From: Fulverythrobacter ferritrahens
GTDB taxonomy: Bacteria; Pseudomonadota; Alphaproteobacteria; Sphingomonadales; Sphingomonadaceae
Assembly (NCBI RefSeq): GCF_020539485.1
Contig: NZ_JACDXU010000001.1
Coordinates: 744,001 to 808,000, forward strand
Length of the DNA stretch: 64,000 nucleotides
Reading direction: 5' to 3'
The position numbers were made by a program, and so were the translations under genes. Each line of letters starts with the position of its first letter. Positions within the stretch are counted from its first letter, which is position 1. This document shows, in pieces, positions 55,081 to 64,000 of this stretch. The notes below the pieces were generated by a model. It had not been told where the DNA came from, did not search any database, and saw nothing but the letters and a program-made list of their open reading frames with translations.

Positions 55081-55338
55081 ATGGCGGAAACCTCTGACAC
55101 TATCGCTGGAATGACCTTCGAGGACGCGCTGCGCGCGCTGGAAGACGTCGTTCGCAAGCTCGAAGGCGGCGAAGTGCCGCTCGACGAATCGATCACCCTC
55201 TATGAGCGGGGGGAGGCGTTGCGGAAGCATTGCCAGGCCCGGCTCGATGCGGCGCAGGCGCGAATTGAAAAGATCGTAGCCGGGCCGGACGGCCAGCCAT
55301 CGGGCACCGTGCCGCTCGATCCCGACAGGGGCGCCTGA
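55081..55338 (+). CDS. xseB: Exodeoxyribonuclease VII small subunit
   Basis: An 85-aa coiled-coil protein that binds XseA. FEDALRALEDVVRKLEGGEVPLDESITLYERGEALRKHCQARLD is the full family core. It precedes the prenyl synthase gene by 3 bp, an arrangement common in proteobacteria. Confidence 0.93.
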   Translation: MAETSDTIAGMTFEDALRALEDVVRKLEGGEVPLDESITLYERGEALRKHCQARLDAAQARIEKIVAGPDGQPSGTVPLDPDRGA

Positions 55339-55341
55339 GCC

Positions 55342-56250
55342 ATGGCGGTTAGCGGCGTGGCAAGCGGCGTACTCGCTCGCGGGCTTGAACGGATCGCGAT
55401 CGATATCGACAGGGCGTTCGACGAATTGCTGCCCGTGCCCGACGATGCGCGCCGCCGACTGGTGGAGGCGATGCGCTATGCCACTATCGGTGGGGGCAAG
55501 CGGCTGCGCCCGCTGCTGCTCGCCGCGACGGCCGATCTTTATGGAGTCGATCGCGCGCAGGCAGTGCGGGCCGGGGCCGCGATCGAGGCGATCCATGTCT
55601 ATTCGCTGATCCATGACGATCTGCCCTGCATGGACAATGACGATCTGCGCCACGGCAAGCCCACCGTGCACAAGGCATTCGACGATGCCACGGCGGTGCT
55701 GGCCGGGGATTCGCTCCATGCGCTTGCCTTCGAGATTCTGTCCGATCCGCGGATGAGCGGCGATCCCTTCATGCGCGCCGAACTGGTGGTGACGCTGGCG
55801 CGGGCCAGCGGGCATGACGGCATGGCCGGCGGTCAGATGATGGACATGGCGGCGGAGACCGAGACTTTCGACCTCCATACCATCACGCGCCTGCAACAGC
55901 TCAAGACCGGCGCCCTTCTGGGGGCGGCAGTGGAAATGGGGGCGATTCTGGGCCGGGTGCCGCATGATGCCCGCACCCATCTGCATAATTACGCGCGTGA
56001 CATCGGTCTTGCCTTCCAGATCGTGGATGATCTGCTCGATCACGAAGGCGATCCCGAAAAGGCAGGCAAGGCGCTGCGCAAGGATGATGTGCAGGGCAAG
56101 CAGACCTTCGTTTCGCTGCTGGGCCCCGAACGGGCGCGCGATCAGGCACAGGCGCTGGTCGATCAGGCCATCGGACACCTCGCGGTGCATGGCAAGGAAG
56201 CCGAACTGCTGCGCGCCATTGCGCGGTTCATTGTCGAGAGGGATCGTTGA
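55342..56250 (+). CDS. ispA: Farnesyl diphosphate synthase (short-chain prenyl synthetase)
   Basis: A 302-aa enzyme that makes farnesyl (or geranylgeranyl) diphosphate for quinones, undecaprenol and carotenoids. The first Asp-rich motif is LIHDDLPCMDNDDLRHGKPTVHK and the second QIVDDLLDHEGD; GGGKRLRPLL binds the diphosphate. The residues before the first Asp motif (HVYSL) fit the bacterial FPP type, but chain length is not certain from sequence. In many relatives dxs follows; here coaD does. Confidence 0.92.
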   Translation: MAVSGVASGVLARGLERIAIDIDRAFDELLPVPDDARRRLVEAMRYATIGGGKRLRPLLLAATADLYGVDRAQAVRAGAAIEAIHVYSLIHDDLPCMDNDDLRHGKPTVHKAFDDATAVLAGDSLHALAFEILSDPRMSGDPFMRAELVVTLARASGHDGMAGGQMMDMAAETETFDLHTITRLQQLKTGALLGAAVEMGAILGRVPHDARTHLHNYARDIGLAFQIVDDLLDHEGDPEKAGKALRKDDVQGKQTFVSLLGPERARDQAQALVDQAIGHLAVHGKEAELLRAIARFIVERDR

Positions 56251-56763
56251 GTGGCGCAGCGCATCGGCATCTATCCCGGCACGTTTGACCCGATCACGCT
56301 GGGGCACACGGATATCATCCGGCGCGGTGCCAAGCTGGTGGACCGGCTGATTATCGGCGTGACCACCAATCTTGCGAAAGACCCGATGTTCTCGCCTGAT
56401 GAGCGCATGGCAATGGTCAGGCGCGAGGTGGAGGCGCTGGGGCTCGATAATGTCGAGGTGGTGGGCTTCAACGCGTTGTTGATGAAGTTCGCCGAAAGCC
56501 AGGACGCTTCGGTCATCATTCGCGGCCTGCGCGCGGTGGCGGATTTCGAATATGAATTTCAGATGGCCGGCATGAACCAGCAGCTCAATCCCCGGATCGA
56601 GACGCTGTTCCTGATGGCCGATGTCAGCCTTCAGCCCATCGCTTCGCGGCTGGTGAAGGAAATTGCCCTGTTCGGCGGTGATATTTCCCGTTTCGTCAGT
56701 GCCCCGGTTTGCGATGAGGTTGTTGCTCGCGTAAAGGAACTCGGCCGCAAGGGTGACTTCTGA
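56251..56763 (+). CDS. coaD: Phosphopantetheine adenylyltransferase
   Basis: A 170-aa nucleotidyltransferase converting 4'-phosphopantetheine and ATP to dephospho-CoA. It has YPGTFDPITLGHTDIIRRG with the T/HxGH active site, IIRGLRAVADFEYEFQMAGMN and the variant C-terminal loop DISRFVSAPV. It starts with GTG immediately after the ispA stop, in the same frame, implying reinitiation. Confidence 0.96.
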   Translation: MAQRIGIYPGTFDPITLGHTDIIRRGAKLVDRLIIGVTTNLAKDPMFSPDERMAMVRREVEALGLDNVEVVGFNALLMKFAESQDASVIIRGLRAVADFEYEFQMAGMNQQLNPRIETLFLMADVSLQPIASRLVKEIALFGGDISRFVSAPVCDEVVARVKELGRKGDF

Positions 56764-56858
56764 GCCAACCGGATGCAGGTGCATCGTTCATTGAACCGAC
56801 AGTCCTTCGCCGCTACACCTCGCGGCAATAGAGTGCTCCGAAAGAACAGTAGCTTTAC

Positions 56859-57548
56859 ATGATCAAACGCCTGACTGCCGTGGCGCTCGCCATTTCCATC
56901 GCTGCCATGCCGTCTTTCGCGGTGGCGGAAGACGCGGAGCCTGCCCCGGCGCCGCGTATCTATCAGCCGGTGAATTTCAATCCGCAGGAAGATCTGGATA
57001 ATATCCTGTATCTCGACCTGTCGAACGGCAAGCGCGTTACCATCCGCCTGATGCCTAACTGGGCGCCCGCCCATGTGGAGCGGATCAAGACGCTGACCCG
57101 TCAGGGCTTTTATAACGGGGTGGTGTTCCACCGCGTTATCGACGGTTTCATGGCGCAGACGGGCGATCCCACGGCCACGGGGCAGGGCGGGTCGGAACTT
57201 CCCGACCTCAAGCAGGAATTCAATCCCCTGCCGCATGTCCGCGGCACCGTTTCCATGGCGCGCGCGCAGGGTGAGGATACGGCCAACAGCCAGTTCTTCA
57301 TCGTTTTCTACCCGCGCCTCGGGCTGGACCGGAAATATACCAATTTCGGCCGCGTGATCGCCGGGATGGATGTGGTGGACGAGATAGAGCGGGGCGAACC
57401 GCCCGCGAATCCCACCAAGGTTCTGCAGGCTTCCATCGGGTCGGACAACAAGGCCCCGCCGGTGATTGCCCAGCCTGCTCCGGAAGAAGCCATCACGGCC
57501 GACATGCTGAATGCGGCTTCAACGCCCGCTCCGGCTCAAGGCCAGTAA
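56859..57548 (+). CDS. Periplasmic cyclophilin-type peptidyl-prolyl isomerase
   Basis: A 229-aa protein with a Sec signal (ending near AVAEDAEP) and a cyclophilin domain: GFYNGVVFHRVIDGFMAQTGDPTATGQGGSELPDL with the catalytic Arg and Phe, then RGTVSMARAQGEDTANSQFFIVF and FGRVIAGMDVVDEIERGEPP. It helps fold exported proteins. The C-terminal tail is Pro/Ala rich. Confidence 0.94.
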   Translation: MIKRLTAVALAISIAAMPSFAVAEDAEPAPAPRIYQPVNFNPQEDLDNILYLDLSNGKRVTIRLMPNWAPAHVERIKTLTRQGFYNGVVFHRVIDGFMAQTGDPTATGQGGSELPDLKQEFNPLPHVRGTVSMARAQGEDTANSQFFIVFYPRLGLDRKYTNFGRVIAGMDVVDEIERGEPPANPTKVLQASIGSDNKAPPVIAQPAPEEAITADMLNAASTPAPAQGQ

Positions 57549-57616
57549 GACGACGGCAAGAGAGAGGGGATAGCAAGGCGCTTCCCCTCAGGCACGTCCC
57601 GGCCTAGACGCGCGCC

Positions 57617-58651
57617 ATGCGTGTTGACCTGTTCGATTTCGATCTGCCGCCTGAACTGATTGCCCTGCGCCCCGCGCGGCCGCGGGATTCCGCGCGCCTG
57701 CTGCTGGCAGCAGGCGATGCACCTTTGCAGGACCGGATCGTGAGCGAATTGCCTGGGCTGCTGCGCGCCGGCGATGTGCTGGTGTTCAACGATACGCGCG
57801 TGATTCCCGCCCAGCTCGAAGGCAGGCGGGGTGAAGCCAGGATCGGGGCCACGCTGCACAAGCGGATCGATCTGCGCCGCTGGCAGGCATTCATCCGCAA
57901 CGGCAAGAGGCTGAAGGCCGGGGATGTGATCGAATTCGCCAATGGCGTGAATGCAGTGGCGGAAGAACGGCACGTGGATGGCAGCTGGACGCTTGCCTTT
58001 GCGGGCGAGGAACCGGTCGAAATTCTGCTGGAACGCGCAGGCCGCATGCCCTTGCCGCCCTATATCGCGGGCAAGCGCCCCACGGACGAGGCAGATCGAC
58101 AGGATTATCAGACGATCTTTGCGGAAAAGGACGGCGCGGTCGCCGCACCCACAGCCGCGCTGCATTTTACGCCTGCCTTGCTCGACGCGCTCGATCAGGC
58201 GGGCGTCCTGCGCGAAACGCTGACCCTGCATGTTGGGGCGGGCACCTTCCTGCCGGTAAAGGCGGAGGATACGAGCGAACATCGCATGCATTCCGAATGG
58301 GGCCGGATCGATGCGGAAACGGCCGATCGCCTGAATGCCGCGCGCGCTGCGGGCGGAAGGATCATCGCGGTGGGCACCACATCCCTGCGGTTGCTGGAAA
58401 GCGCCACGGGCGAGGATGACATCATCCATCCCTTCGAAGGGGACACCGCGATCTTCATCACGCCCGGCTATCGTTTCAAGGCGATTGACGGGTTGATGAC
58501 CAATTTCCACCTGCCCAAATCGACGCTGTTCATGCTGGTCAGCGCGCTGATGGGGCTTGAGAAGATGCAGGCCGTGTATGCCCACGCGATAAGGGAAGGC
58601 TATCGCTTCTACAGCTACGGGGATTCCAGCCTGTTGCTGCCCAAAGGATGA
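57617..58651 (+). CDS. queA: S-adenosylmethionine:tRNA ribosyltransferase-isomerase
   Basis: A 344-aa enzyme that forms epoxyqueuosine on tRNA from pre-queuosine-1. Motifs are [92 protein letters not shown] and [21 protein letters not shown]. tgt, the preceding enzyme of the pathway, begins at 63582 on the same strand. Confidence 0.97.
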   Translation: MRVDLFDFDLPPELIALRPARPRDSARLLLAAGDAPLQDRIVSELPGLLRAGDVLVFNDTRVIPAQLEGRRGEARIGATLHKRIDLRRWQAFIRNGKRLKAGDVIEFANGVNAVAEERHVDGSWTLAFAGEEPVEILLERAGRMPLPPYIAGKRPTDEADRQDYQTIFAEKDGAVAAPTAALHFTPALLDALDQAGVLRETLTLHVGAGTFLPVKAEDTSEHRMHSEWGRIDAETADRLNAARAAGGRIIAVGTTSLRLLESATGEDDIIHPFEGDTAIFITPGYRFKAIDGLMTNFHLPKSTLFMLVSALMGLEKMQAVYAHAIREGYRFYSYGDSSLLLPKG

Positions 58652-58727
58652 TGGCGGTTCCGGCTGTCCCCGATCCAGACTGAGCCGGCCGGATGAGGCG
58701 ATGGTTTCGGCCTTCGCTCTGCGCGAG

Positions 58728-60677
58728 TTAAGCGACTTTGCGGGAGCCCAGGCTGAGGTAATCCTGCGTGGCAAGGGGCAGGCTGCCCGGAACGCCAATC
58801 CCGTGCCGGCGAAGCAGCCCGATGGCTTTGGAGCGGCTGACCGGGCGCGAGAAGATGTAACCCTGCGCCCGGGCGCAGCCCAGTTCGGCAAGCATCTCGA
58901 TCTGCTCGGCGGCTTCCACACCCTCGGCAATCGCCTCAATCCCCAGATCTCGCGCGATCTGCAATATCCCGCGCACAATGGCGGTGCTGGGATGGCGCGG
59001 CGACAGTTTGCGGACGAAGGACTGGTCCACTTTCAATATGTCGATTGGTACGGTGAGCAGATGGGTCAGCGCGGCAAAGCCCGTGCCGAAATCGTCCAGC
59101 GCGACCTTGATCCCCCGCATCCGCAGATCGCGAATGCCGGAGGACACGACCTTGTCCCGCTGGCCGAGATAGGCGTCTTCCGTCACTTCGACCACCAGAT
59201 GATCCAGCGGGATGCTGTGCTCGCCAAAGGAACGGTCGATCTTCTCATGCAGATTGCCGAAATAGAAATCGGCGGAAGAGACATTCACATTGACCTGGCG
59301 CACGGGCAGGGCCTGATCGAGCCAGGAACGGATGTCTTGCGCCACGATTGCCAGCACCCGTTTGGTCAGTTCCGCTGAAACGCGCGCATCGGAGAAGGCC
59401 TCCTGAAACAGCGAAGCGGGAAGAACCCTGCCGGAGGCGTTCTTCATGCAGCTCAAGGCCTCGAAGCCGACGATCTGGCGGGTTTCTATGCAGACGATGG
59501 GCTGGTAGCGCACATTGATGCGGTCATCCCCCAGCGCATCGCTGACATTGCGGACCGCATCGCGGCGATATGCCATGCGGGTGCCAATCCCCGGCCAATA
59601 ACGCACGAAGCCGCCGCGCATGGTTTCCTTGGCATGATACAGTGCGAAATCCGCATTGCGGCGGACTGCGGAAGGCATCACGTCGGTAGGGGCCAGCACC
59701 GCGCCGCCGATCGTGCAGCGTGGCAGGAATGTGTGCCCGTCATGCTCGGCCGGGGCGGAAATCGCAGCGATGAGGATTTCGGCAGCGCGATAGAGATCCT
59801 GCAGAAAATCCGCGCCCTGAATGATGATCGTGAATTCGTCTCCGCCAGTGCGGAAGACGGTATCAGGTGCCATTGCCCGCGCGATGCGCTGGCCGACAGC
59901 CCGCAGCAACACGTCGCCCGCATCGTGGCCGAACGTGTCATTCGTGATCTTGAGATTATCGACATCGACGATGAACAGCCCCCACGAACCGGGCAGTTCA
60001 CAGCGCAATTGCATCAAAGCCTCGTCAAAGGCAGCCCGGTTGGGAAGGCCGGTCAGCGCATCGATCGTTGCCCTGCGTTCGCGGTCGAGAATGCGTTGTT
60101 GCCGGGCGAGGGCAAGGCCGCACAGTTCCGCACAGGTTTCCATCAGGCTCCGCTCGGTCGGGGTCGGCGCGCGCTTCTCGTCGAAATAGAGGGCAAGTGC
60201 GCCGATTGCCTGGCCATCCTCGTTACGGATCGGCATGGAACTGCAGGCGAGGAAGCCGAGCGGCAGGGCGAGCTGCTTGCACGCCGCCCATTTCGGATCG
60301 TTTTCAATATCGTCCACGCAGACGAAACGGTTGTGATAGATCGCGCTTCCGCAGGACCCGACGTCGGGCCCCACCAGCAAACCATCCATCGCCTGAAGAT
60401 AGGCATTAGGCAAAGCAGGGCCTGCAAGTGGCCGCAGCATACCGGCCGGATCAACTGCTAGAATTGTGAAATGTCCAGACGCAAAGAACTGCTTGGCTTC
60501 TATGCAGAGCCTATCCAGTATTTCTTCAAGTGGACTGCCTTTAGCAATCTGCTCGAGAATAGTATTTCTGAATTTAAGCAAGCACCGATCCCAAGCAGCG
60601 CCTTTCCGGCGGCCGAATGCATAATTGGCATAGAGTTTTGAAATTTGAATTAACGGGGGCGCCTCCAGCGGCCCCAT
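58728..60677 (-). CDS. GAF-GGDEF-EAL cyclic di-GMP protein
   Basis: A 649-aa soluble protein. The N-terminal GAF domain (about 35-195; VGPDVGSCGSAIYHNRFVCVDDIENDP) is followed by GGDEF (about 205-365) with the intact active site RTGGDEF and ATIDALTGLPNRAAF, then EAL (about 385-630). The EAL domain keeps FEAL, NVNVSSADF, VVEVTED, ALDDFGTGFAAL, ILKVDQSFV, EGVEAAEQ and QGYIFSRP, so metal and substrate residues are largely present, but EAL is followed by SCM instead of LRW. It may make or break down cyclic di-GMP, set by the GAF ligand. It is divergent from the ABC operon. Confidence 0.93.
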   Translation of the reverse strand: MGPLEAPPLIQISKLYANYAFGRRKGAAWDRCLLKFRNTILEQIAKGSPLEEILDRLCIEAKQFFASGHFTILAVDPAGMLRPLAGPALPNAYLQAMDGLLVGPDVGSCGSAIYHNRFVCVDDIENDPKWAACKQLALPLGFLACSSMPIRNEDGQAIGALALYFDEKRAPTPTERSLMETCAELCGLALARQQRILDRERRATIDALTGLPNRAAFDEALMQLRCELPGSWGLFIVDVDNLKITNDTFGHDAGDVLLRAVGQRIARAMAPDTVFRTGGDEFTIIIQGADFLQDLYRAAEILIAAISAPAEHDGHTFLPRCTIGGAVLAPTDVMPSAVRRNADFALYHAKETMRGGFVRYWPGIGTRMAYRRDAVRNVSDALGDDRINVRYQPIVCIETRQIVGFEALSCMKNASGRVLPASLFQEAFSDARVSAELTKRVLAIVAQDIRSWLDQALPVRQVNVNVSSADFYFGNLHEKIDRSFGEHSIPLDHLVVEVTEDAYLGQRDKVVSSGIRDLRMRGIKVALDDFGTGFAALTHLLTVPIDILKVDQSFVRKLSPRHPSTAIVRGILQIARDLGIEAIAEGVEAAEQIEMLAELGCARAQGYIFSRPVSRSKAIGLLRRHGIGVPGSLPLATQDYLSLGSRKVA

Positions 60678-60787
60678 CGTCCATTTTGGCCGCGTGGCGG
60701 AAAAATCGGAGGTCGCTGCGAAGGCAGAAGCGGAACTGCGCGGGTAAAAGATATGTTTCGCATTTGCGACTGAATTGCAGCCTTGAA

Positions 60788-61768
60788 ATGTGTGGCGGTG
60801 CGGCCAATCTCGCCCCGGTGACTGAAACGATTCTCGACATTCAGGGTCTTTCGAAGACCTACAAGAATGGGCTCAAGGCCTTGGACGGCGTGGACCTGAC
60901 CATCCGCAAGGGCGAGATCTTCGCGCTTCTGGGGCCGAACGGCGCCGGCAAGACGACGCTGATCGGTTCGGTTTGCGGGTTGGTGCGGCCCACAGGCGGC
61001 ACGATAACGGCCTTCGGTACGGATCTGCTGCGCAACTGGCGGTCTGCACGCGCCCGGATCGGGCTGGTGCCGCAGGAGCTGGCGACCGACATGTTCGAGA
61101 AAGTCAGCCGTTCCGTCGCGTTCTCACGCGGCCTGTTCGGTCTGGCGCCCAATCCGGAGCGGATCGAGGAAGTGCTCCGCTCGCTCAGCCTGTGGGACAA
61201 GCGGGACGAGCAGATCAGGGCATTGTCCGGCGGGATGAAGCGCCGCGTGCTGATCGCCAAGGCTCTGGCGCACGACCCGGACCTGCTGTTCCTCGACGAG
61301 CCCACCGCCGGCGTGGACGTGGAACTGCGCCGCGACATGTGGAAGCAGATTGGTGCCCTGCGTGAACGGGGGACCACGATCATCCTCACCACGCATTATA
61401 TCGAGGAGGCCGAGGAAATGGCCGACCGGGTGGGCGTGATCGACAAGGGCCACATCCTGCTGGTGGACGACAAGGCGGCACTGATGGCGCGCATGGGCCG
61501 TACAGAGGCGGTTTTCAGCCTGGCCGAGCCGCTGACCGAAATTCCCTCCGCCCTTTCCGCCTTCCCGCTGCATCTCTCTGATGATCGGCGCGCGTTGATC
61601 TATCGCGGGGGCGACGGAATGGGGCAGGGCAAGCGTGATGTGGCAGACCTTACCCGTGCGCTGGTGGCCCAGGCTATCGTCTATACAGCTCTCGATATCC
61701 ATGAATCGTCGCTGGAAGACATCTTCGTCGATCTGGTGGACCATCGGCCGGAAGGGACCGCAGAATGA
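60788..61768 (+). CDS. ABC transporter ATP-binding protein (ABC-2 exporter type)
   Basis: A 326-aa ATPase with Walker A LLGPNGAGKTT, Q-loop GLVPQE, signature ALSGGMKRRVLIAKAL, Walker B LLFLDEPTAGVD and H-loop ILTTHYIEEAEEMADRVGVI. The form is that of DrrA/YadG-like exporters. The start is uncertain: ATG 60788 or GTG 60818 (MTETILDIQ); neither has a good ribosome site. The stop overlaps the permease start (ATGA). Confidence 0.93.
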   Translation: MCGGAANLAPVTETILDIQGLSKTYKNGLKALDGVDLTIRKGEIFALLGPNGAGKTTLIGSVCGLVRPTGGTITAFGTDLLRNWRSARARIGLVPQELATDMFEKVSRSVAFSRGLFGLAPNPERIEEVLRSLSLWDKRDEQIRALSGGMKRRVLIAKALAHDPDLLFLDEPTAGVDVELRRDMWKQIGALRERGTTIILTTHYIEEAEEMADRVGVIDKGHILLVDDKAALMARMGRTEAVFSLAEPLTEIPSALSAFPLHLSDDRRALIYRGGDGMGQGKRDVADLTRALVAQAIVYTALDIHESSLEDIFVDLVDHRPEGTAE

Positions 61769-62556
61769 GCGCGCATCAGGGTCGTGCCCCCCTCCTCAAC
61801 TGGCGCGGGGCCTGGGCGATCTTCAATAACGAGTTGATGCGCGCCTTTCGCACCTGGATCGGCTCGATCTTCTCGCCCGTGCTGACGACATCGCTCTATT
61901 TCATCGTGTTCGGCGCGGCGATCGGATCGCGCATCAATGAGGTGAACGGGGTGTCCTATGGCGCCTTCATCGTGCCGGGCCTGCTGATGCTGACGCTATT
62001 GAGCGAGAGCACCAATAATGCGAGCTTCGGCATCTACATGCCGCGCTTCACGGGCGCGATCTACGAACTGCTCTCGGCACCGGTGGGTTTCGTGGAAACG
62101 CTGATCGGCTTTGTCGGCGCGGCGGCTGTGAAATCATTGATCCTCGCTACGATCATCCTCGTAACCGCGACCCTGTTCGTCGATTACCAGATCGCGCATC
62201 CCTTCTTTGCGCTGTGCTACATCCTGCTGATCTCTGCCTCCTTCTCGCTGTTCGGCTTCATCCTCGGCATCTGGGCCGATGGGTGGGAGCGTTTGCAGAT
62301 CGTGCCGGTGCTGTTCCTCACCCCGCTGACGTTCCTGGGCGGCACGTTCTATTCGATCGAGATGCTGGGCGAGCCCTGGCGCACCATCGCGCTGGTCAAC
62401 CCCATCGTCTATCTGGTGAACGGCCTGCGCTGGACGTTCAGTGGCCATTCCGATGTCAGCATCGGGGTCTCGCTCGGCATGACACTGGGATTCCTCGCAA
62501 TTTGCATTGCAACCATCGCAATCATCTACCGTACCGGCTGGCGCCTGCGGGGCTGA
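61765..62556 (+). CDS. ABC-2 type transporter permease
   Basis: A 263-aa membrane protein with six helices, matching DrrB/YadH-like permeases: RTWIGSIFSPVLTTSLYFIVFG, FIVPGLLMLTLLSESTNNASFGIY and the conserved FLTPLTFLGGTFYSIEMLGEPWRTIALVNPIVYLVNGLR. It forms an exporter with the preceding ATPase. The substrate is unknown; drug, lipid or polysaccharide export is possible. Confidence 0.93.
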   Translation: MSAHQGRAPLLNWRGAWAIFNNELMRAFRTWIGSIFSPVLTTSLYFIVFGAAIGSRINEVNGVSYGAFIVPGLLMLTLLSESTNNASFGIYMPRFTGAIYELLSAPVGFVETLIGFVGAAAVKSLILATIILVTATLFVDYQIAHPFFALCYILLISASFSLFGFILGIWADGWERLQIVPVLFLTPLTFLGGTFYSIEMLGEPWRTIALVNPIVYLVNGLRWTFSGHSDVSIGVSLGMTLGFLAICIATIAIIYRTGWRLRG

Positions 62557-62575
62557 CGCGCTACCGATCAGCTGC

Positions 62576-64000
<1,425 letters not shown>

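Overview
The window is about 64 kb of GC-rich, gene-dense chromosomal DNA from an alphaproteobacterium of the order Sphingomonadales, most like Novosphingobium or a close relative. The grounds are the PrsK/PrsR regulators, a dioxygenase of the Novosphingobium NOV1 lignostilbene type, long PstC and PstA subunits of the alphaproteobacterial form, a Coq4-type ubiquinone protein and the short dispersed palindromes typical of sphingomonads. No phage, integrase, transposase or CRISPR array is visible. All assignments come from reading motifs and gene order; no search was run.

Left part (1-17.2 kb). A DASS/SLC13 transporter enters from the left edge. It is followed by a small unassigned set: a 593-aa protein with repeated MoaF-like domains, a Tat-exported NTF2-like protein and a lipoprotein. 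Then comes a compact operon with a bacterial sugar transferase, the sensor kinase PrsK, the sigma54-type regulator PrsR and an exported TPR protein; this is the control module of PEP-CTERM/exosortase and exopolysaccharide systems. After it are panB with a DUF475 membrane protein (minus strand), an APC amino-acid permease, an arylamine N-acetyltransferase, an extensin-like protein and a secreted NTF2-like protein.

Phosphorus block (17.3-32.2 kb, all minus strand). phoR, pstS, pstC, pstA, pstB, phoU and phoB form a complete phosphate sensing and uptake cluster, with a good Pho box between phoR and pstS. Directly upstream lies an organophosphate-type locus: ECF sigma factor, FecR anti-sigma, a 1049-aa TonB-dependent receptor with an N-terminal STN signalling domain, a Tat-exported PhoD-family phosphatase and a Tat-exported glycerophosphodiester phosphodiesterase. 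I infer that the receptor imports or senses a phosphorus-containing ligand, that the two exported enzymes release phosphate, and that Pst takes it up.

Middle (32.2-43.3 kb). Two tRNA-Glu genes with different anticodons (CTC and TTC), recJ, a flavodoxin-like protein, a nitronate monooxygenase-like protein and a MOSC protein lead into a loose, lower-GC stretch (36.6-39.0 kb). That stretch holds a perfect 27-bp inverted repeat pair and one orphan gene. A NOV1-like carotenoid/lignostilbene dioxygenase, an S9 prolyl-oligopeptidase and a rhomboid protease follow.

Right part (43.3-64 kb) is mostly housekeeping. Branched-chain amino-acid synthesis (leuA, ilvC, ilvN, ilvB, with a yceI-like gene between) carries several hairpins in its leaders and a clear terminator after ilvC. 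Then come miaA and serB (divergent with overlapping starts), coq4, purL, xseB-ispA-coaD, a cyclophilin, queA, a GAF-GGDEF-EAL protein, an ABC-2 exporter pair, a DUF481 outer-membrane protein and the start of tgt. queA and tgt are both queuosine genes.
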